Shown here in pieces: positions 45,185-56,168 of a stretch of 64,000 bases of DNA; position 1 is the stretch's first letter; the number at the start of each line of letters is the position of its first letter. This DNA comes from Chaenocephalus aceratus. Its lineage: Eukaryota; Chordata; Actinopteri; Perciformes; Channichthyidae. The notes beneath the pieces were generated by a model. That model saw only the letters and a program-made list of their open reading frames with translations. It was not told the DNA's origin and ran no database searches. Both the position numbers and the translations under genes were made by a program. The stretch spans positions 24,121,169 through 24,185,168 of the forward strand of contig CM043785.1 in NCBI GenBank assembly GCA_023974075.1. The letters are read 5' to 3'.

Positions 45185-45995
45185 AATAATAATTACTTGC
45201 ATTTATATAGCGCTTTTCAAGACACCCAAAGCGCTTACAAATGGATGTCCGCAAAACCAATGTGTAGCCCCCGTCTGGGTGATGCTAAGGCAACAGCTAA
45301 TCCGTGCACTACAGCTCAACACAGATCAGCTCGGCCCATTTGGAGCAACTTGGGGGTTAAGTGTCTTGCTCAAGGACCAAAGAAGACAATCACACATGTT
45401 GATTTTTATCCTTAAGTCATTGCTAGGTAAGCTGCCCTTATATATCTCCAGACTTCTGTCATTTTATACTTGCTTTTTTAATACTAGACGAGCAGCAAAT
45501 GGGATGCTTTTAAATGTTCCTTTGATGCAGTCAGAGCTTGGTAAAGCTGCATTCTCCCACTATGCTCCCTTTTTATGGAATACGCTGCAAGTAAAACTTT
45601 GTCTCGAGGCACTTCCTACTGTAAATGCTTTTAAAGGTATGCTACGATTAGCCCTTCATGAAACATATAACTGTTTTACCTGATGCTATTGCTGATGTGA
45701 GTATGCTTCTTGCCACTGCACAAATGGCCTTCTGTATTTATATTTGAATTGTAGGTTTTTTTTGTTTAATGCCTTTGTTTTATGTTGAAACTTGTTGTGT
45801 GCCGTGTTGGTCAGGACTCCCTGGAAGAAGAGATCTTGTATCTCAATGGGACATTCCTGGATAAATAAAGGATAAATAAAAAAATAAAATAAAAGGACAC
45901 TTCCGACATGCGGACAGTCAGAGCCAGGATTCAAACCACCAACCCTACGGTCGATGAACGACCAGCTCTACCAACTGAGCTTCAGTTGCCCCTAA
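45185..45995 (-). mobile_element. tRNA-derived SINE split by a LINE insertion
   Basis: On the minus strand the head (45995 down) has GAAGCTCAGTTGGTAGAGC (A box) and GGTTTGAATCC (B box) and runs to TGCGGACATG... GTCC at 45893. The body continues at 45377 (CTTGAGCAAGACACTTAACC) and ends near AGCGCTATATAAATGCAAGT at 45190. The gap is filled by the LINE at 45378-45892. Confidence 0.75.
45378..45892 (+). mobile_element. 5'-truncated LINE inserted in the SINE
   Basis: It is flanked by AAGGAC on both sides (45372-45377 and 45893-45898), and joining these restores the SINE. It codes LGKLPLYISRLLSFYTCFF, NTRRAANGMLLNVPLM and ELGKAAFSHYAPFLWNTLQV, the C-terminal end of a fish LINE reverse transcriptase. 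The 3' end reads GGATAAATAAAGGATAAATA, with an A-rich tail. The same 3' end occurs at 21198 and 34378. Confidence 0.8.
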
Positions 45996-47429
45996 TGTAA
46001 TCACTCGTTTAGCATTTTAAATACATTTAAAAAACTTACATCAACTTCGAGCATCAGTTTCTCGGTAGGCTCCTTAAAGTAGACCATAAGGAGCTGGAGG
46101 ATGCAGGCAGCCTTCTCCGAACCCTCTGGATCATAGCTGGCCAGAAATTCCCTGATCTTCGGGTTGTCCAGTTTCTGGCAGAAATGCAGGATGGTCTGTC
46201 CTCTCTGACCCAGGCCTCTCGGAGCTTGTGAAGTATGTTGACGTCCGTCAGGATGCCAAAGTGGGAGAAAAGCCCTCTCTGAGAAAAGGCCATTCCTCTT
46301 TGACCTCCAACATCGCTGGTGCAGGCATTCTGTTGAGGTACCTCTGCAGGATGATGTAGGTCCTCACCATCAGAGGTTCTGCTCTCTCTGCCCCACCCAT
46401 CCCTTCCTCTGTGTACAGACATACAAATACATGTTTGAGAGTACCCAAGTAACAACAATTAAATTCAATGTCCCCACCTCTGGGACATTTTGAGTGTCAA
46501 ACCTTTTAATTTCATGCTCTCATCATTACTCATTCTGAATATTAAGGTGGCCTTTTGTTTAATGTGGGATGTTTATTTAGGTGTCATTCACCAAAAATAA
46601 AGTAGATTGCATGCCTGAGCAGATGTTCCGCAGATCCCTTTTCGAATCCTCCAACGTTGCCTCGGTCTCCCCCTCTGGTAACTCTGCTGGTCACCACCTC
46701 ACACACCTAGGGATAGGAATCATAGGTTGACATCCAATATATTTACAGTGGAACATTGTTGTGCGTGGTAACTAGTTACCTACCCAAACATAATTCAATC
46801 TGCCTGACACTGAAGAGGACAGTTAGCCTGGCTGCCTGACACTGAAGAGGATGGTTGGCCTCTCTGATGACCTTGAAAAAAGGAGACCAGAGAAAGGAGA
46901 AATTACAAAGGCAACCAACAAAAGGAATTTTTCAGTTTTGCATGCAGATTATGAACATGCTGTAAGGTGTTCAAGGTCAGGTAGTCGAGCATCCCATTTA
47001 GACGAGACCGCAGTCACACAATCATATCGAAATGTTAACTACCTTAGCTGCAACAACACTCGAACAGTCACTAGCAATTTCCTCGAGGATGGCGCATGCA
47101 CACCAGGATCACGAGGATGTCAAATCTGGAATAGAGGCAGTAAAAAAACACCACAGGGAAGCAGAGAGGTAAGCTCACATAAATGTACTGTCAAAACAGT
47201 ATTGGATGAAGTGATTAATCTCAGGTGTGCTGCACAGGTAACAAATGTTCTGAGCTTCAGTACTTCATGGAGGGAAGCACTGGAGCTGGGGACTGCAGTT
47301 ATGCACAGTCTATAAACTACGGTCTGTGTTGCATACTAGGCCTACCTCCAACTAGGAAGCAATCCGTGGATTGGATTTAATACACCTCCTCGCGTCGGTC
47401 AACACCAGGCAGGCAATCAGTAGGCCTAG

Positions 47430-47613
47430 AGGAAGATACAAGATACAATATCTGTTTATTCGCCATGTAGTTTTACAACATACTAGAAATGTGTTGCTGG
47501 TAGGTTACTGACATAAAGACAACATTGGACAGGGTGCAGGGACAAGACAGGACAAGTGCAAAACAGGACAGTGTACAAAATGCAGGTAAAAGTGGAAGCT
47601 AATTTAGGCTAGA
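47430..47613 (-). repeat. Probable LINE 3' fragment into which the RTE copy is inserted
   Basis: GATACAATATCTGTTTATTC then GCCATGTAGTTTTACAACAT looks like a reverse-complement LINE 3' end. It continues after the RTE copy with AAGTAAAATAAGATT at 48047. The family is not assigned. Confidence 0.4.
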
Positions 47614-47625
47614 ATAGTACAGAAG

Positions 47626-48037
47626 GCCGCGGATACAAGCGGCCGAGATGGGTTTCCTCCGCCGGGTGGCTGGTGTCTCCCTTAGAGATAAGGTGAGAAG
47701 TTCGGTCATCAGGGAGGGACTCGGAGTTGAGCCGCTCCTCCTTCGCGTCGAAAGAAGCCAGTTGAGGTGGTTCGGGCACCTAGTTAGGATGCCACCTGGG
47801 CGCCTCCCTAGGGAGGTGTTCCAGGCACGTCCAGCTGGGAAGAGAACAAGGGGTAGACCTAGGACCAGGTGGAGGGATTATATCTCTTCGCTGGCCTGGG
47901 AGCGCCTTGGGATCCCCCAGTCAGAGCTGGTTGATGTCGCCAGGGAAAGAAAGTGTGGGGCTCTCTGCTGGAACTGCTACCCCCGCGACCCGACCACGGA
48001 TAAGCGGGAGAAGATGGATGGATGGATGGATGGATGG
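47626..48037 (+). mobile_element. 5'-truncated Rex3/RTE-type LINE
   Basis: It codes MGFLRRVAGVSLRDKVRSSV, LRWFGHLVRMPPGRLPREVF and GRPRTRWRDYISSLAWERLG, the C-terminal end of RTE-clade RTs, and ends in GATG repeats (48013-48037), as in Rex3. A perfect 12-bp target duplication ATAGTACAGAAG flanks it (47614-47625 and 48038-48049). Confidence 0.85.
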
Positions 48038-49030
48038 ATAGTACAGAAGTAAAATAAGATTTAAAAAAATTTGTTTTCAGAGAAATAACATTACGCATTG
48101 CAATAACCTATAAACATTTCAAACCTATAAACATTGCGAACCTGTAAACATTGTGAAGAGGCAAGGGAGAGAGAGTTTGGTAATCCTTTATCATCCAGAG
48201 TAGTGTTGATGAAAGTATTGAGTGATTGAAACTTTGCTCGCTAGGCGAGGCTTAAACTCTAAGTAAGCCACATGCTACAATGAGGCTAAAAAATAGTTCA
48301 ACTTTTTATGTCTGAGCATGTTTTGAGATCAGTGTTAAATCAGACTTTGGTTCAACCTGGTTCAACCAGCTACGAAATGGACCAATCTGCACAATGACTA
48401 CTTTTACTGTCGCTATTTCGATGATAATACTTAAAGCAAAATGTAATTTTACTTGTATAATATTTCAATTTGATATAAAAGACAGTTTGTTTTTCATCTG
48501 GTTTCAATTAAACAAAGTATATTAAACTTGTTTCGGAAAATTCAGATGATAAATACAACTTTGAAGCTTCGGCATAATTAAAAGCGGAGAACGGACTAAT
48601 GTAACGTCACAGCAAGCATAACAAACAGCCGGTGTTTCTTGTGAGTGTTTCCCCGGTACACAAATGCAAAAATACACACACACACTCGCGAGCTTCCCCC
48701 AGAGCAGTAATACAAACGAAAACGTGTCTTCGGGTCAATGTGACTGATTTCGATAGAGCAAGTCACATTTGGTTTAGGCACGAAACATACAGTAGAAATA
48801 CATTGCTTTCAAAATCGCTCTGTGTCGAATCAATAGATTATATTTCGTGACTATAACATGAAATGCCGTGTGCTTCATCCTCTGAACACCACAGGATGGC
48901 GACTGTAACGCACATATTAACATAGGTACGCTCCTCTGAAATGATTGTCCCCTGCAATTATTATTATTCCCTCAATCGAGTTCGCTATTCAGCTAGCTAA
49001 CGTTAGCTTAAACAAACGTAACATGCAACG

Positions 49031-49520
49031 TTAGCCTAATCTAAAATGCTCTACTCCGGCGTACCTTTCATGTGGCTCGTCAGCGCAGACTCTCGCATCG
49101 TTATTTTTGCAAACTTTGCAGGAGGCTACTCGTGGGCTTGACCCTCGTCTTAGCCATGGCTTGTATTTGTCTTCTGCTAGCCAACGCTCGTTGAAACTGC
49201 AACCTCCTGGCACACAGTCATCTATCTCTCATCAGAATGCCCAGGTCACACGTGACGTAAAACAAACATTTGCAGGTCGCGCGCATAGCGCGGGAAGGCC
49301 GCAGCGGAGCTGTTTTATGTAGAAGCGAAGCAATTCTTTTCATCTAAAAAGCAAACTATTCAGTCAGACAGCAATTTATTGTAAAAGTAAAGCATTACAT
49401 TTACAAGCACTTTCTCAATTTCAAGCACCATTCCCAAATTTCAAGCACTTTCCCAACCTTGAAAACACCACGTCAAATTTCAAGCATTTTCAAGGATTTC
49501 AAGCACCCGTACGAACCCCG
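49031..49520 (-). pseudogene. hAT-type element fragment: BED-like finger exon and promoter-side end
   Basis: From 49213 the frame reads CSFNERWLAEDKYKPWLRRG, then SSPRVASCKVCK. After one base shift it gives MRESALTSHMKG ending at a GT donor (GGTACGCC). This is the Cys-Cys-His BED-like finger of fish hAT-derived proteins. Upstream, 49420-49520 has GTGCTTGAAA-type repeats and ends in GGGGTTCGTACGGG, a known terminal region of such elements. The A run (forward T run at 49104-49108) has one base too many for the finger frame. Confidence 0.55.
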
Positions 49521-50807
49521 AGTAGTACAGTTAACACCTTAACGATCCGAATAATCGATTAATCGTTTCATTAATCGATTATCAAATTAGTCATTTGTTG
49601 CAGCCCTAGTGATGACACGTGGTGACACCAATGTGCAATAGGGTCTGTGACGAATTCATTAAGAACATTGTAAGAGCAACTAACGTTACCGACTTTGACA
49701 CCGATTTAGATTAGGTCTAATTTGATTAGACAATGTCATGAAATCACCACACACCTAGCACAAGAAACATTCATTAGCTAGCTAACATCAGCTAACCTAC
49801 TAGTAAGTTAGTTAGACCATGGCGTCAGAATACAAACTTAGCAGCAATGCTAAGCTAACTAGCTTATACCAATGGCAATTATGCCAGTCTTACCTGTTAA
49901 AGTATTCATTGTTCGCTCTTTCATTCGAATACAGCATAAGCCTTCTGCCAACAAATGGAACAGTCAGCAACAGTTGGCTGGCTAGCACCAGAGCCATCTA
50001 CCATAGCCATATACGGCGCTGGCTAGCACTAGCTAGGCTAACGTTAAGGCCACCTGCTTGAAGGTGGACATGGCTGCTATCAAGCTAACGCTAGCTATCT
50101 ATTCGCTACCATGTACAAACCAACACGACACTACTCCACTGGCGTTCGCAATCGAAAGCACATAATATCCACCACTAATCCACATTATGGGCAGTACTTA
50201 CTTGCTGTTTACCGATGGTAACCGCTTTGGAGAAACTCAGATGTTCACCTTGACTGTTGCCTCCGTGCGAATTTTCGAAAGGATCGAGTCATCTCTGTTA
50301 GGAGGCTTTGGGTTCCTCAAAGCGCGATATGATTGGCCGTTCGAGCGATGACGTTCCGTTTCGTCCCTTCAAACGTGACACCTACGGTTAACAGGCAAAC
50401 CAGTGGACAAATACCCAGAAATGACGTTTTTTCTGGCGTGTATGTCACGTGATCTTCAACTTTCTCAGCAGAATAAAATAAATATAAATATATCAGCAAT
50501 TAAACAACATATTCCATTTCTTTTCACACAATACGTCTCCTTTCAGTATCAACACTAATTCGGCTGACTTATATATTTGATCCAATTGGTATATAGGGAC
50601 ACCTAGTGGTTAAAGCACGTTATTGAAATGTTTTGTTGAATAATCTTTAATCTTTAATAACCTGACTTTGGAAAGGGCTGGAAAGATAATTTTTTTCACC
50701 AGGGGCGTCTAAGTAGGGCCCAGATAAGGTATCTGGAATATGGGAACCGTAACCCACCCAGACATTTTTTTTCAATCTAATGTCAAACTCTCACAAAATC
50801 CTGTCTA

Positions 50808-52714
50808 TAGACCTATTTCTAATCTTCCGTTCCTCTCAAAAATTCTTGAGAAAGCGGTCGCAAAACAGTTGTGTGATTACTTAAAAAACAATGATTTATT
50901 TGAAGATTTTCAGTCTGGCTTTAGAACACATCATAGCACAGAGACAGCTCTGGTTAAAGTCACAAGTGATATTCTAATGGCCTCGGACAGGGGACTTGTC
51001 TCTATTCTTGTTTTGCTCGATCTTAGTGCTGCATTTGATACTATCGACCATGATATCCTATTGCAAAGACTAGAGCACTTAGTTGGCATACAGGGAACTG
51101 CTTTAGGCTGGTTTAGGTCCTATCTATCTGAACGCTCTCAGTTTGTACGTGTTAACGATGAATCTTCCACGCAAACCAAAGTTAGCCATGGAGTGCCACA
51201 GGGCTCAGTGCTCGGACCTATTTTGTTCACATTATATATGCTTCCGTTAGGCAATATTATAAGGAATCATTCTGTAAACTTTCATTGTTATGCGGATGAT
51301 ACTCAACTATATTTATCAATCAAGCCTGATGAAATTAATTATCTAAATAAAATTCAAGACTGCCTTAAGGATTTAAAAACGTGGATGACCTTAAACTTTT
51401 TGATGTTAAACACGACCAAAACTGAAGTTATTGTACTTGGCCCGAAGAATCTACGAAACAAATTATCTAAAGATATACTAACTATGGATGGCATTCATTT
51501 GGCCTCCAGTGAGACTGTAAGGAATCTTGGTGTTATATTTGATCAGGATTTATCCTTTAACGCCCACATAAAATCAATTTCAAGGACCGCCTACTTCCAT
51601 CTACGTAACATTGCAAAAATCAGGCATATCTTGCCTCAAAACGATGCAGAGAAACTAGTCCATGCATTTGTTACTTCTATGCTGGATTATTGTAACTCTT
51701 TATTATCAGGGAGTACCAAGAAGTCAATCAAGTCGCTTCAGCTGATTCAAAATGCTGCGGCTCGTGTACTAACCAGAGTTAGGAAAAGGGACCACATTAC
51801 TCCTGTTCTGGCTGCCTTACACTGGCTCCCTATAGAACACAGGATAGAATTTAAAATTCTTCTTCTCGCCTACAAAGCCCTTAATGGGCAGGCGCCATCT
51901 TACCTTAAAGAACTCATTATACCCTACTGTCCTACTAGGGCATTGCGTTCCAAGAATGCAGGGTTGTTGGTTGTTCCTAGAATCTTTAAAAGTACAATGG
52001 GAGCCAGAGCCTTTTCTTATCAAGCTCCACATTTGTGGAATCAGCTTCCAGTTTGTGTTCGGGCGGCAGACACCCTATCCGTTTTTAAGAGTGCGCTTAA
52101 GACCTTCCTTTTTGATAAAGCTTATAGTTAGGGCTGATTAGACTCAGCCCCTAGTTTTGCTGATATAGGCTTAGTTTGTCGGGGGACATCTTACTTCTTC
52201 CTTCTCTCTGTCTATACCCGTGTACACTCATGTTCCGATTAACCCAGCTTCCCCAAATGTCTTTCTTTTTGGTGTCTATATACGCTGGGATCCGGAGTCA
52301 TGGATGATCCTGCGGTCCTGTGTCCTGGATCGCGAGCGCTGGATCTTGAGTCGTGGCTGTGGTCCTGGATCATAGGTCCTGGATGGATATCCTCGTGGAT
52401 TCATCTTCCTATTATACACACATGCATTTCCAAACATTTGGACTACCTATGTTGCAAATGTATTATCTTTTCAATTTACACACGGCATCTATTGCACGTC
52501 TGTCCGTCCTGGGAGAGGGATCCCTCCTCTGTTGCTCTCCCTGAGGTTTCTCCCATTTTTCCCTTTAAACTGGGTTTTCTTTGGAAGTTTTTCCTTGTAC
52601 GATGTGAGGGTCTAAGGACAGAGGGTGTCGTATTGTCATACTGATATTCTGTACACACTGTGAAGACCACTGAGACAAATGTAACATTTGTGATATTGGG
52701 CTATATAAATAAAC

Positions 52715-52754
<40 letters not shown>
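50808..52754 (+). mobile_element. L2-clade LINE copy 1, 5'-truncated, RT partly intact
   Basis: It starts at TATAGACCTATTTCTAATCT, equal to position 57843 of copy 2, and ends in TTGA repeats (52715-52754). An open frame to the TAG at 52131 codes most of the [42 protein letters not shown] (catalytic Asp), [26 protein letters not shown] (YADD) and the C-terminal [20 protein letters not shown]. The first part of any longer ORF reading from 50740 is host sequence. It differs from copy 2 by only a few substitutions (for example Tyr/His, His/Asn and Met/Arg) over 1.95 kb. No clear target duplication is seen. Confidence 0.9.
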
Positions 52755-52755
<1 letters not shown>

Positions 52756-53460
52756 CTCGAGCTAAGGATTGGACACCCTTTGGTGAGAGAGGGAGAGAAA
52801 ATTGAAAAAAATTGAAAAAAGGTGTGAGAGTATGTTGCTTAACTTGTGTGGAACCCGCTTGCAAAATTTGGGGCCGCTGTGACCTTCAACCAAGTCTCAA
52901 ACTAAGGTTAAAGGTCATGTTTTCATGGCTCTCAGTACTCTAGACGGCACAAAGGAAGGTCCGACAGCTTTGAGCTTGGTGTCGTTGGAATCGCCTCGAA
53001 GAGTATATGCAGATTCATCCCTCTGCTGCTCCGAATGTCAAACGTTATGGCTTAAAACGGGACAAAGCCTTCCATTAAGCCGCTTTCACTCTCGCTCTTG
53101 TGGTGACAGAGCACGCCAATTTCCCCGCATGCTAGGCAGACAAGAGTATTCTAGTTAGCTTCGGTTTGATGTGGAGATGTGATTTCATGTGTCGTTTGTC
53201 CCCCAACTCCTCTCCAAAGTTGAGATATGTAATAAAATACTCAGGGGAGTTTCCTGAATTTTCATGCCGAAAGCCAAGCACTAGGCCCTGGGTAAATTAA
53301 GACGCTGATTTGGGGCACTTTTTGCACTTTCCCTGGTGCTAGAAACTCAAGTCAGGAATCCCTGGAATCGTTGTAAAAATACATTTCTAGCTAAACGTAA
53401 TTGAGAATGCAGTTTAGTTCTGTGGGAACGTAATTTTTAGGAGACAGGGTTGCCAGGACA
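52755..53460. other. No gene recognised; between the L2 copy and the AT-rich right subterminal region
   Basis: Sequence of moderate complexity with a 77-codon ORF (52925-53158) lacking motifs. I see no repeat match elsewhere in the window. Confidence 0.4.
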
Positions 53461-54850
53461 CACGCCGGTTAGAATAGTCTATTCTGCACAATTCAAATTT
53501 TACAGTAATGAGTTATGCTCTAGTCTATCATGGTTGTGCTAAGATGATTTTGAGTACAGTGCTTTACTGTGAAATAATAGTTAAATAATGTGAAATCCAA
53601 TTATACTGTGTTATAGATATTTTGTTGTGATATTACAGGGGCTTTTGATTACAATATTTCTCTGTAATATGCTACTCTTAAATGCTGTGAAATCCTTTCA
53701 ATTTTTACAATGTTGTTGTGATATTACAACATTTGATGTGATATTACAGAGGATTTTGATAGCAGTATTTTATTGTGAAATAATAGTTAAATGCTGTGAA
53801 ATCCAAGGATACAGTCCTTTTTACATGTATTTGTTGGGATATTACAGGGGGCCTTGATTACAATATGTCACTGTAAAATAATACTGTTAAATGTTGTGAA
53901 ATGCTGGTAATTGTTTACAGTGTAGAAGCCTCTGGTTTGTGGTATCCGACTCAGAATCTGTCAACAAAAAGTTAATAATGTTAGTGCTGCACTTATGTCT
54001 ATTGAGGAAATGTACAGTATAGGATCCGATTCTCTTTTGTCATGCATCCTCGACAAAGTATTTCCTAGAGCACAGCTTAACTTATACTCACATATGTATA
54101 GAGTTGTACACTGTGCAGGCATTTTAAAACATTAATGGATCACATTTTTAAACTACTGCATGCTAAATGCTTGACCTTGGTAATAGCTGTCACAAAATAA
54201 TCCAAACTCAAGGTCCTACCCTTGTGCCCTCCTCGGGCATTTTTGTAAACATTTTACCTGACTTATTTTTTTTATTTGGTGACCATTTCAGCTGTGTTAC
54301 AGCTTTTGGCATGGATTTTTGCAAGAAGTCTTCTTTTGAGTCAAATTCTTGAAATCCATTGTCGTTTACTCTTACATGTTTTGTATACTCTCGTGATGCA
54401 TTTTGCACCCTCTGGACCCCTTCGTGGCAAAAATGTACACGCTCATAGTAACTGCTATTAAATCATCATACATCAATATTTTTGAAAACTTTTTTTTCCA
54501 TGTATCACTTAAACAACTTCTAACGTGCTCAAAACTACCAAACATTTAATAATGTTCAGGATTTTAACCCTTTAAATGCCTGTTTCATTATTTTAATTAT
54601 TTAATTTATCTCAAAAATGCCTCATTGACTTCCATTCAGACCACATTTTTTTATTTCACTGCCATTGCAGTATAAAACCATGCATTTTGTAATGTCATTA
54701 TTTCATTTAGAAGACAAGTAGTGATATTTGATATTTCTACTCCATTCCAACAGATTACACCATTTTCCCACTGTAGGCCGATGCATGGAATTTTTACATT
54801 TTTGCCAGTTATATTATGGAGCCGTGTGACTACCAGGGGGCCTCGAGAGT

Positions 54851-54896
<46 letters not shown>

Positions 54897-54923
54897 TTTG
54901 TGTCTGTGTCTGTGTGTGTGTGT

Positions 54924-55435
54924 CATTTCCAGCAGCAGACCAGCAGGTCCTGCAGCATGTGACCTGGTGACCTTTTGAGGGATGTGTTTGATGTGTCTTT
55001 GAAGAGCTGCTTGATTACTCAAAAACAAAAAACAACTGTTCGTGTCCTCTCCACTTTCAGATGAAGGGTCAGAGGAACTCAAAGAAATGCTGGACTCCAG
55101 AGAGCATTCAGTGTCAGACCCCCCCTCGAACCTTGTGTCTTTTTCAGATCGCTGGCAGAAGAAGGCTGCAAGATTATTTCTGAAGTCTCTTCTGCACTGA
55201 AAAGCTTCTTCATTTGAGTTCCTTCTCTTTGCTCCAGGTCTTTCTCCTTCTCTGCTCACTAAAGAAATAAGCCCTTGGTCAAACTGCATGTTTATCTTTG
55301 GCAGCCAGGTGCATAACACACTAACAGTTGTTTTTTGTTTTTGAGTAATCAAGCAGCTCTTCAAAGACACATCAAACACATCCCTCAAAAGATGGCCTTT
55401 TTTCCCATGGAATGATCCGTGCATGCTTACAGATT

Positions 55436-55506
<71 letters not shown>

Positions 55507-55622
55507 ACAGATGAAGGAGATGTGTGTGCTGGTTGTGCACATGCCTACACAATTGTTGTTCTATCACCTGAGAGAGCACCAGGTCACATGCTGCAGGACC
55601 TGCTGGTCTGCTGCTGGAAATG
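54924..55622. repeat. Nested inverted repeats around two CA/GT microsatellites
   Basis: Pairs are 54924-54968 with 55576-55622 (CAGCAGCAGACCAGCAGGTC against GACCTGCTGGTCTGCTGCTG) and 54969-55041 with 55322-55394 (GAGGGATGTGTTTGATGTGT against its complement). Outside are a GT tract (54853-54923) and CA tracts (55437-55500 and 55623-55780). They form the inner part of the big palindrome. Confidence 0.85.
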
Positions 55623-55678
<56 letters not shown>

Positions 55679-55702
55679 GCACACGCACACACACGCGCAC
55701 AC

Positions 55703-55780
<78 letters not shown>

Positions 55781-55801
55781 CACGGTGTGTAGTTATGCTA
55801 A

Positions 55802-56054
55802 AACAATGTCGGACACCGTAATCTTCTCTGGTCCCCTCCCCAATCTGATCAATGATGACATGTATAGCCGCATGTCATCATTTCAGCGCTGGTTGTCTTG
55901 GTGGTGCCCAGCAAACAATGTGGGCTTCGTAAATAATTGGACAGCCTTCTGGGGAAAACCTGGTCTGATTAAAAGAGACGGCATTCACCCTACTTTGAAA
56001 GGTGCAGATCTCATTTCGGCAAACATTTCAGGGCTTTGTGGACGTAATCCATGA
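55802..56054 (+). CDS. L2 ORF1 C-terminal fragment with SGNH-esterase end
   Basis: About 84 codons to the TGA at 56052 read [38 protein letters not shown] and [17 protein letters not shown]. The DGIHPT motif with its Asp and His is the catalytic dyad block of SGNH-type esterases found in ORF1 of L2/CR1 LINEs. The N-terminal part with the Ser is lost by 5' truncation, and a start codon here is only apparent because upstream sequence is CA repeat. Confidence 0.7.
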
Positions 56055-56168
56055 CAAACTGGAGTTGCGACCAGGAGGCAGAGTCGCAGTTTTACACGCT
56101 TCTCTGCGCTCTCTCCTAGGCAGTCACCCATAGGAATCCCGAACCCAATAAAATACCCAATATTAGCG

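Larger units (their letters stand above)
43579..46708 (-). pseudogene. Decayed SAMD3-like multi-exon gene
   Basis: Exons on the minus strand are about 46620-46705 (ELPEGETEATLEDSKRDLRN), 46040-46408 (VRTYIILQRYLNRMPAPAML, then VKEEWPFLREG, SHFGILTDVNILHKL, ILHFCQKLDNPKIREFL, ILQLLMVYFKEP), 44095-44253 (AALFSSYVFNLKYPIGSCTL then EFIQR) and 43579-43647 (VLLGINLEKGSKAKKQ and stop). The last two join in frame. The order and motifs resemble the C-terminal half of SAMD3-like proteins that are common in fish repeats. The 46040-46408 exon needs two one-base corrections to stay open, so it is dead or badly read. Function is not known to me; the call is by memory of the family only. Confidence 0.5.
42833..53922. 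mobile_element. Candidate 11-kb CACTA/EnSpm-like element
   Basis: The left end reads TA-CACTGTAAAAATATCC and the right end GGTAATTGTTTACAGTG-TA, an inverted CACTGTAAA terminus with a TA flank on both sides. Both subterminal regions (about 42.85-43.17 kb and 53.5-53.92 kb) are rich in TGTGATATTACAG and related short motifs. CACTA elements have CACTG/CACTA ends, 2-3 bp duplications and such subterminal repeats. Inside are decayed SAMD3-like exons, a BED-finger fragment, a 5' exon-like block at 50208-50320, SINE and LINE copies. No DDE transposase is recognised. Two separate small elements in the same orientation would be the alternative reading. Confidence 0.4.

Noticed and set aside
46851..47315. 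154-codon plus-strand ORF
   Set aside because: No motif or repeats, no splice support, and a composition like that of its noncoding surroundings.
49819..50061. 80-codon plus-strand ORF as a host gene start
   Set aside because: No domain and no splice continuation; the neighbouring minus-strand block with a donor at 50208 fits a first exon better, though weakly.
50740..50807. Extension of the L2 copy 1 ORF to the Met at 50740
   Set aside because: Identity to copy 2 begins only at about 50808; the upstream codons are flanking sequence.
55412..55792. His-Thr repeat ORFs and Cys-Val repeat ORFs
   Set aside because: They are translations of CA/GT microsatellites with no flanking coding sequence, except where they run into the LINE ORF1 end.
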